NCBI GenBank assembly: GCA_002869855.2
Contig: NEWQ02000015.1
Location: 1 to 32,357, forward strand
Source: Nitrospira sp. CG24D
GTDB lineage: Bacteria; Nitrospirota; Nitrospiria; Nitrospirales; Nitrospiraceae
Reading direction: 5' to 3'
DNA: 32,357 nucleotides
The notes below the pieces were generated by a model. That model saw only the letters and a program-made list of their open reading frames with translations, did not search any database and was not told the DNA's origin. Every line of letters begins with the position of its first letter. The first letter of the stretch is position 1. Position numbers and translations under genes: made by a program. Below, piece by piece: positions 1-6,576 of this stretch.

Positions 1-149
1 AAGCCCGACGGCTGGTGATTCAAGGCGGCGTGGAGTTTGATCAGAAGAAACAGAGCGACGCCAATGCGGTCGTAACGCTCGTGGCCGGCCGTCAGTACCA
101 AATGAAAATCGGTCGACGCAAGTTTGCTCTAGTGGAACGAGCCAAGTAG
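1..149 (+). CDS. tyrS: Tyrosyl-tRNA synthetase, C-terminal end (partial)
   Basis: Only the last 48 codons and the TAG stop are inside the window, read from base 3; the gene starts upstream. The visible part is a small S4-type RNA-binding domain: an ARRLVIQGGVEFD stretch, then a short variable segment, and a closing MKIGRRKFALVERAK tail. This matches the usual end of bacterial TyrS, where the S4 domain contacts the tRNA-Tyr long variable arm. The catalytic domain that attaches tyrosine to its tRNA is not visible, so the call rests on the S4 tail alone. Other S4-domain proteins are possible, but the RRL-QGGV...VGKRKFA pattern at the extreme C-terminus is most typical of TyrS. A tRNA gene follows 52 bases downstream on the same strand. 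Confidence 0.75.
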   Translation, partial: ARRLVIQGGVEFDQKKQSDANAVVTLVAGRQYQMKIGRRKFALVERAK

Positions 150-201
150 GGCGGCCTTTCTTGACTTGGAATCGTTGCCCGCGTAGGATGCACCACAGCG
201 A

Positions 202-276
202 GCGGGCGTAGCTCAGTGGTAGAGTCCTTGCTTCCCAAGCAAGTTGTCGTGGGTTCAAATCCCATCGCCCGCTCCA
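202..276 (+). tRNA. tRNA-Gly (anticodon CCC)
   Basis: A full cloverleaf can be drawn. The acceptor stem is GCGGGCG (202-208) with CGCCCGC (266-272), a T discriminator and an encoded CCA at 274-276. The anticodon stem CTTGC/GCAAG encloses the loop TTCCCAA, which places CCC at the anticodon positions, reading GGG glycine codons. The T-arm is GTGGG-TTCAAAT-CCCAT. There is no intron and no long variable arm. Confidence 0.95.
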
Positions 277-294
277 AATTAAGACGTCACACCT

Positions 295-331
295 AAGGAC
301 TTGGACGGCACGCGCTTCCAAGTCCTTTTTT
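295..331 (+). terminator. Rho-independent terminator after tRNA-Gly
   Basis: A perfect 11-bp inverted repeat, AAGGACTTGGA (295-305) and TCCAAGTCCTT (317-327), surrounds an 11-base loop and runs directly into a T tract. It lies 18 bases after the tRNA CCA end and would close the tRNA (and possibly tyrS) transcript. Confidence 0.92.
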
Positions 332-422
332 GTCTCTTCTGCCGGTGCGGTGATGGAACGGGCCAGTGTCCTCTTTATAGAGCGCATCAGAATACACACG
401 AGTGATAGAGGAGGGACGTGAC

Positions 423-737
423 ATGAAGATGAGGCAACCGCTGGTGATTGTGATTGCTGCATTTCTTGGTGGCATCGTCGGAGGCGTGCTGAGTGATCAG
501 CTCTTTTCCGGCAGGACCGTTCATGCGCAGAAGGCAAACGGTGTGAATGCCGAAGAGTTCTTATTATTGGATCAGGCGGGGAAAGCCAGAGCCGGACTCG
601 GGTTGGACGCCAATGGTGAAGTCGGACTTGTCCTGACGAGCAAAGACGGCAGCAGGACTCTCACGCTGTCGGCTGATGACCCACGGGCGATCAAGCTGAC
701 CGAGCGCGGAGGCCGAGTGCTGCTCTCAATGCCGTGA
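423..737 (+). CDS. Small membrane-anchored protein of unknown function
   Basis: This 104-residue protein starts at the ATG at 423, which has a clear GAGGAGGG ribosome binding site at 408-415. An upstream in-frame GTG at 402 has none. Residues about 5-30 form a glycine-rich hydrophobic signal anchor (LVIVIAAFLGGIVGGVL), so the rest probably lies outside the cytoplasmic membrane. The exported part reads as short beta-repeat units (EEFLLLDQAGKARAGLGLDANGEVGLVL), similar in style to small secreted proteins in which an LxDxxGKxRAxLGLD-type unit recurs. No catalytic motif is visible. It stands alone between the tRNA terminator and the convergent rpmB gene. Confidence 0.7.
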   Translation: MKMRQPLVIVIAAFLGGIVGGVLSDQLFSGRTVHAQKANGVNAEEFLLLDQAGKARAGLGLDANGEVGLVLTSKDGSRTLTLSADDPRAIKLTERGGRVLLSMP

Positions 738-763
738 GGATTGAATGGGAGCGGAGAAGGGAC

Positions 764-955
764 CTAGACGGCCTTCTTGACCAGTCCTGAGCGAAGGCAA
801 CGGGTGCACACGCGAATCTTTTTGTTTGCTCCGTCTACAACTGCGCGAACAGTCTGAATATTGGGGTTAAATACCCGCTTGGTCTTGTTGTTCGCGTGAC
901 TGACGTTGTTTCCGGATTTCGGCTTTTTCTGACAGAGATCGCAAGAGAATGCCAC
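764..955 (-). CDS. rpmB: 50S ribosomal protein L28
   Basis: The 63-residue product is a basic protein of the large ribosomal subunit. It begins [12 protein letters not shown] and carries two CxxC pairs, Cys5/Cys8 and Cys50/Cys53, so it is the zinc-ribbon form of L28. The motif [31 protein letters not shown] is characteristic of the family when read in sections: FNPN, then [10 protein letters not shown]. The start codon is GTG at 955 on the minus strand, supported by AAGGAG about nine bases upstream. The gene converges on the upstream small protein gene with a gap of 26 bases. Its leader contains a plausible promoter and a strong dyad, listed separately. Confidence 0.95.
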   Translation of the reverse strand: MAFSCDLCQKKPKSGNNVSHANNKTKRVFNPNIQTVRAVVDGANKKIRVCTRCLRSGLVKKAV

Positions 956-975
956 GGTAGTGCTCCTTCTGAGTG

Positions 976-998
976 ATCGAGCTAATGATTAGCTCGAT
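976..998. promoter_or_regulatory. 23-nt perfect dyad in the rpmB leader
   Basis: Two 11-base arms, ATCGAGCTAAT (976-986) and ATTAGCTCGAT (988-998), flank a single central base. The dyad lies between the proposed rpmB -10 box and the rpmB ribosome binding site on the minus strand. It could be a protein operator just downstream of the transcription start, or a 5' mRNA hairpin. No T tract follows on either strand, so a terminator is unlikely. Confidence 0.6.
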
Positions 999-1028
999 AA
1001 AATAGCACATTAGGGCGAACTGTGACAA
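999..1028 (-). promoter_or_regulatory. Putative sigma-70 promoter of rpmB
   Basis: On the minus strand, TTGTCA (1028-1023) and TATTTT (1004-999) are separated by 18 bases, with TG two bases before the -10 box giving an extended -10. It sits about 45 bases upstream of the rpmB start. The call rests on consensus matching only. Confidence 0.5.
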
Positions 1029-1081
1029 GTGTCTGGACAGGTGCCGGTGGTTGTCTTAAGAATCGGTTGGGAAGGGGTGGA

Positions 1082-1345
1082 ATGGAGACTGCTAATTGGA
1101 TCGGATTTGTCGCCGGGACACTCACAACTATCGCGTTCTTGCCACAACTACAGCGGACCTGGACGACAAAGTCTGCCGATGATATGTCGCTGGCGATGTT
1201 GTTGACCTTTACAACCGGAGTCTTTCTGTGGCTGGTCTACGGTCTGTATCTGACGGCGTGGCCGATCGTCGTCACAAACGTCATCACTTTTATACTGACA
1301 CTCACGATCTTGGTCCTCAAGCTCAAGTATCAGAAGCCGCGTTGA
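1082..1345 (+). CDS. SemiSWEET-type sugar transporter
   Basis: The 87-residue protein has three predicted membrane helices and the PQ motif at residues 21-22 (AFLPQLQRTW), followed by KSADDMSL and a central WLVYGLY helix. This is the layout of bacterial SemiSWEETs, half-size sugar transporters that work as dimers in the cytoplasmic membrane. The ATG at 1082 is preferred over an in-frame GTG at 1022 because it follows a purine-rich AGGGGTGGA and gives the usual family length starting METANWIGFVAG. The earlier start would also overlap the proposed rpmB promoter on the other strand. The neighbours give no clue to its substrate. Confidence 0.85.
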   Translation: METANWIGFVAGTLTTIAFLPQLQRTWTTKSADDMSLAMLLTFTTGVFLWLVYGLYLTAWPIVVTNVITFILTLTILVLKLKYQKPR

Positions 1346-1388
1346 CACTGTGGGCGGGTTGCTCTTGCGAACTGGTGGGCGCCTCTTT

Positions 1389-2780
1389 CTAAGAGGTCGG
1401 TGACGGTGCTGCGAAGGCAGGCGGAAGCGGCACGCTGATGTCGAAGCTTGGATCCCCCCCGTCGTCGAGTCGGTCTTTCCCAACACTATAGAGTTTCTTT
1501 TGCGTTGGGCTCCAGAGCATGGGGAGTCCGGTGAAGGGGTCGAAGTACATCGAGCCGACTTCTGCCAGTCGAGTCGGGATGGTTACGGTAGCGGTGGGTT
1601 TGCGCATCAGGATTTGCAGTGAGACCAGTCGCAGCCGCGCATCTGTTTCAACCAAGTGTTGACTGAAGGGTTCCCATTGCGGCTCGAATTCCATCGGGTC
1701 AGCCAGCCGATCCAGAAACGTCCGTGGCGACTGTTTCGCGATGTCCTGCAGGCGAGGAAGCGGGCTGTGAATCGTTTCAGCCGCTTTAATTGTTGCGTCG
1801 TAATAGCTTGAATAGGCGTCCCAGGTGCGTTGGCCGGATGAGGATAGCCCAAATCCCGTGAGGCTTCCGGGGTGCGCCACTTGTTGAAATGCGTTGGATG
1901 GTAGATGTGCCAAAGCGGCGACCGTCGCCTGGACTTGGGAGCCGGTGTCAGCCAGCTGAGGCCCGTGTGCGAGTTCCAGGCGGCTACGTTGGTATCCCAG
2001 CATGAATTCATTTTGAATCGGCCAGCGAAGTGAGTATTCGGTTGGAGTCAGGGGCTGGAGTAAATGAAGACCTTGTGTCAGCACGTGTTTGTCGACCGTG
2101 CTTTGACTCAGCATGCGCGACAAGAGTTCGACATTGTCTTCGATCATCACGGACGCCAGTATTTTCACCGGGAGGGTTCGGGCATCCCGTAGGACGCTAC
2201 GCCACTTGGCTACGTCAAGCGTGAGTCGATCCAGACCGGTTCCTACCTGTTCGCCGAATCCGATTGCCACAAACAGGCGATGGGCCCCCATGAGCTCCTC
2301 GATGCGGGGGGTGCCAGTATGCCCGTATCCCCAATCTTCAAACTTCATACGGAGAAATTGTTCGTAGCGTGTCACGAGTGGCGCGTAGAGCGGAGCCGAC
2401 GACCGAAACGAAGCCTCTTTGTTTTGGAATTCCGACAACGGGTCATTGGTATGCCATTCGGGAACGACACGGTCGTAGGCGACCGGCAGACGAAGCTCTG
2501 TACGTCCCGGTTTGTCTAAGTCATAGCCACGTTCAGTCGGTCGCGCCCCGGTTTCACTCCAGATGTCGTATCCGGTTTGGACGGGGTCCGTTCCATCTGC
2601 GGCGGCCATCCCCAGCAGAAGGAAGTAGCCATTGTCGAGCGGACGTTCGATGCTGTGGGCCGGTGGGGTCGACAGTCTGACAAATCCCTCGCTAGGCTTG
2701 TCCTTTTTCGCTGACCAGATCAGGCCTGATAGTTCAAGGAAGAGTCCGATAATACAGATGCTGATAACGATGTTCCGCAT
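1389..2780 (-). CDS. Membrane-anchored protein of unknown function
   Basis: A 463-residue protein with one N-terminal hydrophobic segment (residues about 3-23, IVISICIIGLFLELSGLIWSA), probably an uncleaved anchor or a signal peptide. The remainder is soluble with no recognisable catalytic motif. Visible landmarks are a GYFLLLGMAAADGTDPVQTGYDIW segment near residue 52, read in parts, and a C-terminal YFDPFTGLPMLWSP followed by TQKKLYSVGKDRLDDGGD. The last of these resembles the C-terminal DP-TG-PL-Y-S-GxDxxDDGG pattern in some secreted bacterial proteins. The ATG at 2780 has only a weak GAGG upstream. It is transcribed away from the B12 locus. I do not recognise the family. Confidence 0.75.
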   Translation of the reverse strand: MRNIVISICIIGLFLELSGLIWSAKKDKPSEGFVRLSTPPAHSIERPLDNGYFLLLGMAAADGTDPVQTGYDIWSETGARPTERGYDLDKPGRTELRLPVAYDRVVPEWHTNDPLSEFQNKEASFRSSAPLYAPLVTRYEQFLRMKFEDWGYGHTGTPRIEELMGAHRLFVAIGFGEQVGTGLDRLTLDVAKWRSVLRDARTLPVKILASVMIEDNVELLSRMLSQSTVDKHVLTQGLHLLQPLTPTEYSLRWPIQNEFMLGYQRSRLELAHGPQLADTGSQVQATVAALAHLPSNAFQQVAHPGSLTGFGLSSSGQRTWDAYSSYYDATIKAAETIHSPLPRLQDIAKQSPRTFLDRLADPMEFEPQWEPFSQHLVETDARLRLVSLQILMRKPTATVTIPTRLAEVGSMYFDPFTGLPMLWSPTQKKLYSVGKDRLDDGGDPSFDISVPLPPAFAAPSPTS

Positions 2781-2982
2781 GGATTTCTGCTACCTCATTG
2801 TTCCGGGCATGGTCAGTCGGTCACTATGTACGTGGGATTTCAATAGAGCGGGATCAGCAAGGCCTATGCCGACTGGGCAGTTCTTCTAACCTCGCATTGA
2901 TAGACAGTTCTCCGGGTTACATTAGAAGAGCAGATGTACTGAATCCTGCGATTGTCGCGCGCACTCCCGGCCATTAATGAAC

Positions 2983-3012
2983 TTGACAAAAATCAGCAGG
3001 GTCTCCTATTGT
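2983..3012 (+). promoter_or_regulatory. Putative promoter of the btuF riboswitch transcript
   Basis: TTGACA (2983-2988) and TATTGT (3007-3012) are separated by 18 bases, just upstream of the first B12 aptamer. Transcription would begin near 3019. Confidence 0.5.
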
Positions 3013-3019
3013 GCCTCCA

Positions 3020-3170
3020 TAAATATGATTCTTGGGTTAGGGAAGAGGGTGCAAATCCCTCGCGGTCCCGCCGCTGTGAATGGGGACGAAACCCGGTATT
3101 GCCACTGTCCACCTGGTGGATGGGAAGGCGCGGGAAGTAGGATGAACCATGAGCCAGAAGACCTGCCCAA
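3020..3170 (+). ncRNA. Cobalamin riboswitch 1 (upstream of btuFCD)
   Basis: The conserved core of the adenosylcobalamin aptamer is readable in order: GGGTGCAAATCCCTCGCGG (3047-3065), CCGCCGCTGTGAATGGG with a conserved GCCACTG at 3101-3107, the TGGGAAGGCGCGGGAAGTAG region at 3121-3140, and the B12 box AGCCAGAAGACCTGCC at 3152-3167. It lies directly in front of the B12 uptake operon, where binding of cobalamin would lower expression. The expression platform downstream contains an intrinsic terminator (3231-3267). Confidence 0.93.
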
Positions 3171-3209
3171 TGAATTGACCATCGTTCCCTCGAGGGCTGG
3201 GGAACAGGC

Positions 3210-3267
3210 GAGGATGAAGAACCGGGTGCAATCCTCAAGGTCTCTGTCAGGCCTTGGGGATTTTTTA
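3210..3267 (+). terminator. Riboswitch 1 terminator with candidate antiterminator
   Basis: ATCCTCAAGG (3231-3240) pairs with CCTTGGGGAT (3252-3261, one G-T wobble), followed by six T residues: an intrinsic terminator. GAGGAT at 3210-3215 is complementary to ATCCTC at 3231-3236, so an alternative antiterminator stem can form. This is the classical layout of transcriptional control by a B12 riboswitch. Confidence 0.8.
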
Positions 3268-3268
3268 T

Positions 3269-4267
3269 TTGGATTCGCGTGGCCGTTGGATTCTGATTGG
3301 TGTGGCGTTGGCTGTTGCCATCGTGGCGGGTGGCTCCGTCGTTTGGGCCTGCGGTGAGGGGGGCTGTGCGGATATGACGCGGCGTCAGCAGGGAATTCTG
3401 ACCGGTATGCCGTTTATGGCCCACGTGTCGTCCCGGTCGTTTGTCGACGATGCCGGCCGGAAGATGTATTTGGCCAAGACGCCGTCGCGCATCGTCTCAC
3501 TGGCGCCGAGTGTCACCGAAATGTTGTTTGCCATCGGCGCCGGGGAGCAACTCGTCGGGGTAACCGACTTTTGTGACTATCCACCGGAAGCCTCAACGAA
3601 GCCGAAGCTCGGGTATGCCAATCCAAACCTGGAATCCTTGATGGCCCTCCAGCCGGACCTCGTCTTGGCGCCGCAGGAGTTTCTGAAACCCGACGTCATT
3701 CTCAAGCTGGAGCAGTTAAAGGTTTCGGTCTTCATCCTATCCGCCATAACGGTAGAGGACATTTTAGGGCATCTTCAAACGCTGGGGCGCATGCTTGACC
3801 GCTCGGTGCGGGCTAATGAAATCGCCATGAGCTTGCGCCAGGACGTGGCCGCTGTGCGGTTGAGGACACAGAACGTGTCTCCCGTGCGGGTGCTCTATGT
3901 GCTCAACAGCCAGCCGTTGATTACTGTGGGGCCGGGAAGTTTCATCGATCAACTGCTTCGAATCGCCGGAGGTACCAACGTCGCCGCCCAGAGCCAGCTG
4001 CCGTATCCGCGGCTGAGTTTAGAGGTTGTATTGCACCAGGATCCGGAAGTGCTGCTCTTCCCTATCGGAAAAGCCGAAGGGATTCCGGATAGTGAACAGC
4101 AGACCTGGCGGCAATGGCAGACCATGACAGCGGTCCGGCGGGGGCGGCTGCACCAGATCCCTGCCGATCTCTTGAACCGGCCAGGACCTCGAATCGGCCA
4201 GGCGCTGACGATGCTGGTGAATATTCTTCACCCTGAGATTGCGGCTGGATCATCGTCCCAACCGTAG
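3269..4267 (+). CDS. btuF: Periplasmic cobalamin-binding protein BtuF-like
   Basis: Substrate-binding protein of a B12 ABC importer. After an N-terminal signal segment (ILIGVALAVAIVAGGSVVWA) the mature protein has the class III cobalamin/siderophore binding-protein signature: SRIVSLAPSVTEMLFAIGAG, then VGVTDFCDYPPEA and LESLMALQPDLVLA. The start is uncertain. A TTG at 3269, with GGGG about nine bases upstream, gives 332 residues and a complete signal segment. A TTG at 3254 lies inside the terminator hairpin, and a GTG at 3302 would shorten the signal. It is first in the riboswitch-controlled operon and 10 bases upstream of btuC. The protein would hand corrinoids to BtuCD in the periplasm. Confidence 0.88.
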   Translation: MDSRGRWILIGVALAVAIVAGGSVVWACGEGGCADMTRRQQGILTGMPFMAHVSSRSFVDDAGRKMYLAKTPSRIVSLAPSVTEMLFAIGAGEQLVGVTDFCDYPPEASTKPKLGYANPNLESLMALQPDLVLAPQEFLKPDVILKLEQLKVSVFILSAITVEDILGHLQTLGRMLDRSVRANEIAMSLRQDVAAVRLRTQNVSPVRVLYVLNSQPLITVGPGSFIDQLLRIAGGTNVAAQSQLPYPRLSLEVVLHQDPEVLLFPIGKAEGIPDSEQQTWRQWQTMTAVRRGRLHQIPADLLNRPGPRIGQALTMLVNILHPEIAAGSSSQP

Positions 4268-4277
4268 CAAAGAATCT

Positions 4278-5426
4278 ATGACGCCCGTATCCCCTCAGCT
4301 GCTGACTTCCAAACCGCCAACCCTCGCCTCGAACAGACACGATGGAGGGACTGCGGGGCATCGGGATGAGTGGCGGCGCACGGGTACGACCCTGACGCAC
4401 CGCCGGTGGCTTGGAATCATGGGGGCATTGGTCGCGGCCAGCGTCGCAATAGGCATCCTCTGTCTCCAGTTTGGAGCGACGCGCGTCGATCTTGCGACAC
4501 TGCTGGTAGTCGCGAAGCAGTGGCTGGGTCTGGGGAGCGTGGAGGGTGACGGGGGGGGCACAGCGGCCATCATCATGATGCACATCCGGTTGCCGCGTGT
4601 GCTGATGGGATTTGTCGTCGGCGGCAGCCTTGCCGCAGTCGGTGTGACCTTGCAGGCGTTGCTGAGAAATCCATTGGCCGATCCCTATGTGCTCGGTGTC
4701 TCAAGCGGCGCTGCCTTAGGCGCGGCGCTGGCCATGCTTCTGGGTATCGGGGCCTCGATGATTTTGCTGCCCGTTCTCCCTTTGTGCGGTTTTGCCGGCG
4801 GGTTGCTGGCGCTGCTCTTGATCTATCGTTTGGCACAGTCGCAAGGACGCTTGCCCGTGCATAGTCTCTTGCTGGCCGGTGTGATTCTGAACGCGATTCT
4901 CACAGCGCTGATCATGTTCATTACGTCGATCATGGAACCGAACCGGTCCGCGGGCCTGATGGCTTGGCTGATGGGGTCGCTCACGGCGCCCGGCTATCCG
5001 GCATTGGGCGTTCTTGTCGGGTATGCGGTGTTGGTGTTGACGATCGTGATGCACCAGGCGCATGCGCTGAATGTGCTGACTCTGGGGGAGGAAACGGCTC
5101 GCTCGCTGGGCATTGAGACGGAGCGACTCAAGAAGCAGCTGTTTGTCCTGACGGCCTTGCTGACCGGAGCAGTGGTGTCGGTGAGCGGGATGATCGGATT
5201 TGTGGGGATGGTCGTGCCGCATGCCGTTCGCCTGGTGGTGGGGTCTGATCACCGACTCTTGCTTCCTGCGTCGGCCTTGGTCGGCGGCATGTTTCTCGTC
5301 ATCTCCGACACGATTGCGCGGACCATTTTGGCGCCGGCGGAAATCCCCGTCGGGATCGTGACGGCGCTCGCCGGCGGTCCATTTTTTCTATATCTCCTGC
5401 TCTGGCGCAAAGATCGGATGTTGTGA
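4278..5426 (+). CDS. btuC: Cobalamin ABC transporter permease
   Basis: A 382-residue FecCD-family permease that forms the membrane channel of the B12 importer. Many hydrophobic helices are visible, with the family landmarks RLPRVLMGFVVGGSLAAVG, LLRNPLADPYVLGVSSGAALG and GMIGFVGMVVPHAVRLVVG. The GMIGFVGLxxPH block is typical of the region touching the ATPase. The ATG at 4278 lies 10 bases after the btuF stop. An upstream in-frame TTG at 4239 would overlap btuF and lacks support. An unusually long hydrophilic N-terminus of about 45 residues precedes the first helix. Siderophore permeases share the fold; the two flanking B12 riboswitches make cobalamin the probable substrate. Confidence 0.92.
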   Translation: MTPVSPQLLTSKPPTLASNRHDGGTAGHRDEWRRTGTTLTHRRWLGIMGALVAASVAIGILCLQFGATRVDLATLLVVAKQWLGLGSVEGDGGGTAAIIMMHIRLPRVLMGFVVGGSLAAVGVTLQALLRNPLADPYVLGVSSGAALGAALAMLLGIGASMILLPVLPLCGFAGGLLALLLIYRLAQSQGRLPVHSLLLAGVILNAILTALIMFITSIMEPNRSAGLMAWLMGSLTAPGYPALGVLVGYAVLVLTIVMHQAHALNVLTLGEETARSLGIETERLKKQLFVLTALLTGAVVSVSGMIGFVGMVVPHAVRLVVGSDHRLLLPASALVGGMFLVISDTIARTILAPAEIPVGIVTALAGGPFFLYLLLWRKDRML

Positions 5427-5454
5427 CGTGGATATGCCATTGACAGGGGAATCC

Positions 5455-6285
5455 ATGTCCGTTGCGTGCTCTTCAGGTACAGCCCTGCGGGTGGACCGGG
5501 TCTCGTTTCGCTATCGGAATGATCAAGCGGGGAGACCCTGGACAGTCGAGGACCTCTCATTCGATGTGCGAGCGGGAGAAGTCTTGGGCATTGTGGGACC
5601 CAACGGCTCTGGGAAGTCGTCGCTATTGAAGCTGTTGGCCGGGCTCTTACGGCCGAGTTCCGGCCAGATTCGGCTCGGAAGCCAGTGGATCGGACACATT
5701 GCTCCACATCTTCTTGCGCGTTCCATTGCCGTAGTTCCGCAAGAATATGTGCAGGTGTTTCCCTTTACGGTGGCAGAAACAGTCCTCATGGGACGTTTTC
5801 CGCATCGCCGTGGGTCCTGGTGGGGGATGGGCATTGGTGAGGAGTCTGAACATGATCTACGGCAAGCGCATCAGGCGATGGTCGAGACGGATGTGGTGGC
5901 GTTGGCCGGTCGCCTCGTGTCCGACCTCTCGGGTGGCGAGCGTCAGCGAGTGATGATTGCACGGGCGTTGGCGCAGGAACCCGCCGTTCTCTTGCTGGAT
6001 GAACCGATGGCCTTTCTCGACATCAATCACCAGATTGAGATTTGCGCGCTTATCCGTCGGCTGCAACGTGAACGGCAGCTCACGGTCGTGCTGGTCTCGC
6101 ATGATTTGAATGTCGCCAGTCAGTCGTGCGATCGGGTGATGATGTTAAAGGATGGGCGGATCGTCCAGATCGGTTCGCCCATGGAGACGATCACGCCGGA
6201 GAGCTTGCGCGCAGTGTATGGCTGCGATGTCGTTGTCGATGCGCATCCGCATAGCGGTCGTCCGCGCGTCACGATGCCGGCTTGA
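5455..6285 (+). CDS. btuD: Cobalamin ABC transporter ATP-binding protein
   Basis: A 276-residue ABC ATPase that powers BtuC. The motifs are in the expected order: Walker A GPNGSGKSS, a Q-loop near VVPQEY, the signature LSGGERQRV, Walker B VLLLDEPMAFLD and the switch histidine in LVSHDLN. The start at 5455 is chosen because AGGGGA sits seven bases upstream. A GTG at 5428 directly follows the btuC stop and is a weaker alternative. It ends 80-100 bases before the second B12 riboswitch, so btuFCD appears to be its own unit with possible read-through into btuB. Confidence 0.93.
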   Translation: MSVACSSGTALRVDRVSFRYRNDQAGRPWTVEDLSFDVRAGEVLGIVGPNGSGKSSLLKLLAGLLRPSSGQIRLGSQWIGHIAPHLLARSIAVVPQEYVQVFPFTVAETVLMGRFPHRRGSWWGMGIGEESEHDLRQAHQAMVETDVVALAGRLVSDLSGGERQRVMIARALAQEPAVLLLDEPMAFLDINHQIEICALIRRLQRERQLTVVLVSHDLNVASQSCDRVMMLKDGRIVQIGSPMETITPESLRAVYGCDVVVDAHPHSGRPRVTMPA

Positions 6286-6380
6286 GCAATTTGCTGGAAT
6301 GCAATTCCGCACGGTGATGTCCCCGACCGTGACGGGCTGGTGTGAGGGGGGACGATCATTTTAACGTGAAAGGGCGTTTT

Positions 6381-6535
6381 GTAGAAACGACGCGGGGGAC
6401 GGGGAAGATGGTGCAAATCCATCACGGTGCCGCCACTGTCAGCGGGGAGTAAGTCTGCATCATGCCACTGTGTGCTTCGGCACATGGGAAGGCGCAGAGA
6501 CGCGACGATCCGCAAGTCAGGAGACCCAGCCCGCA
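6381..6535 (+). ncRNA. Cobalamin riboswitch 2 (upstream of btuB)
   Basis: A second adenosylcobalamin aptamer: GATGGTGCAAATCCATCACGG (first part at 6408 onward), GCCGCCACTGTCAGCGGGGA, a GCCACTG block near 6465-6471, TGGGAAGGCGCAGA near 6485-6498 and a B12 box AAGTCAGGAGACCC at 6513-6526. It controls btuB and perhaps the downstream cobalamin genes. The region 6286-6380 before it shows no clear promoter, so it may also be reached by read-through from btuD. Confidence 0.93.
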
Positions 6536-6550
6536 GTTGATTCGACTGAA

Positions 6551-6569
6551 CCCTTCGAGCACAAGGGAG
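6551..6569 (+). promoter_or_regulatory. Hairpin covering the btuB ribosome binding site
   Basis: CCCTT (6551-6555) can pair with AAGGG (6563-6567). The second arm contains most of the btuB Shine-Dalgarno AGGGAG (6564-6569), eight bases before the ATG at 6577. No T-rich terminator is present, so this riboswitch probably acts on translation. Confidence 0.55.
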
Positions 6570-6576
6570 CTGTAGC

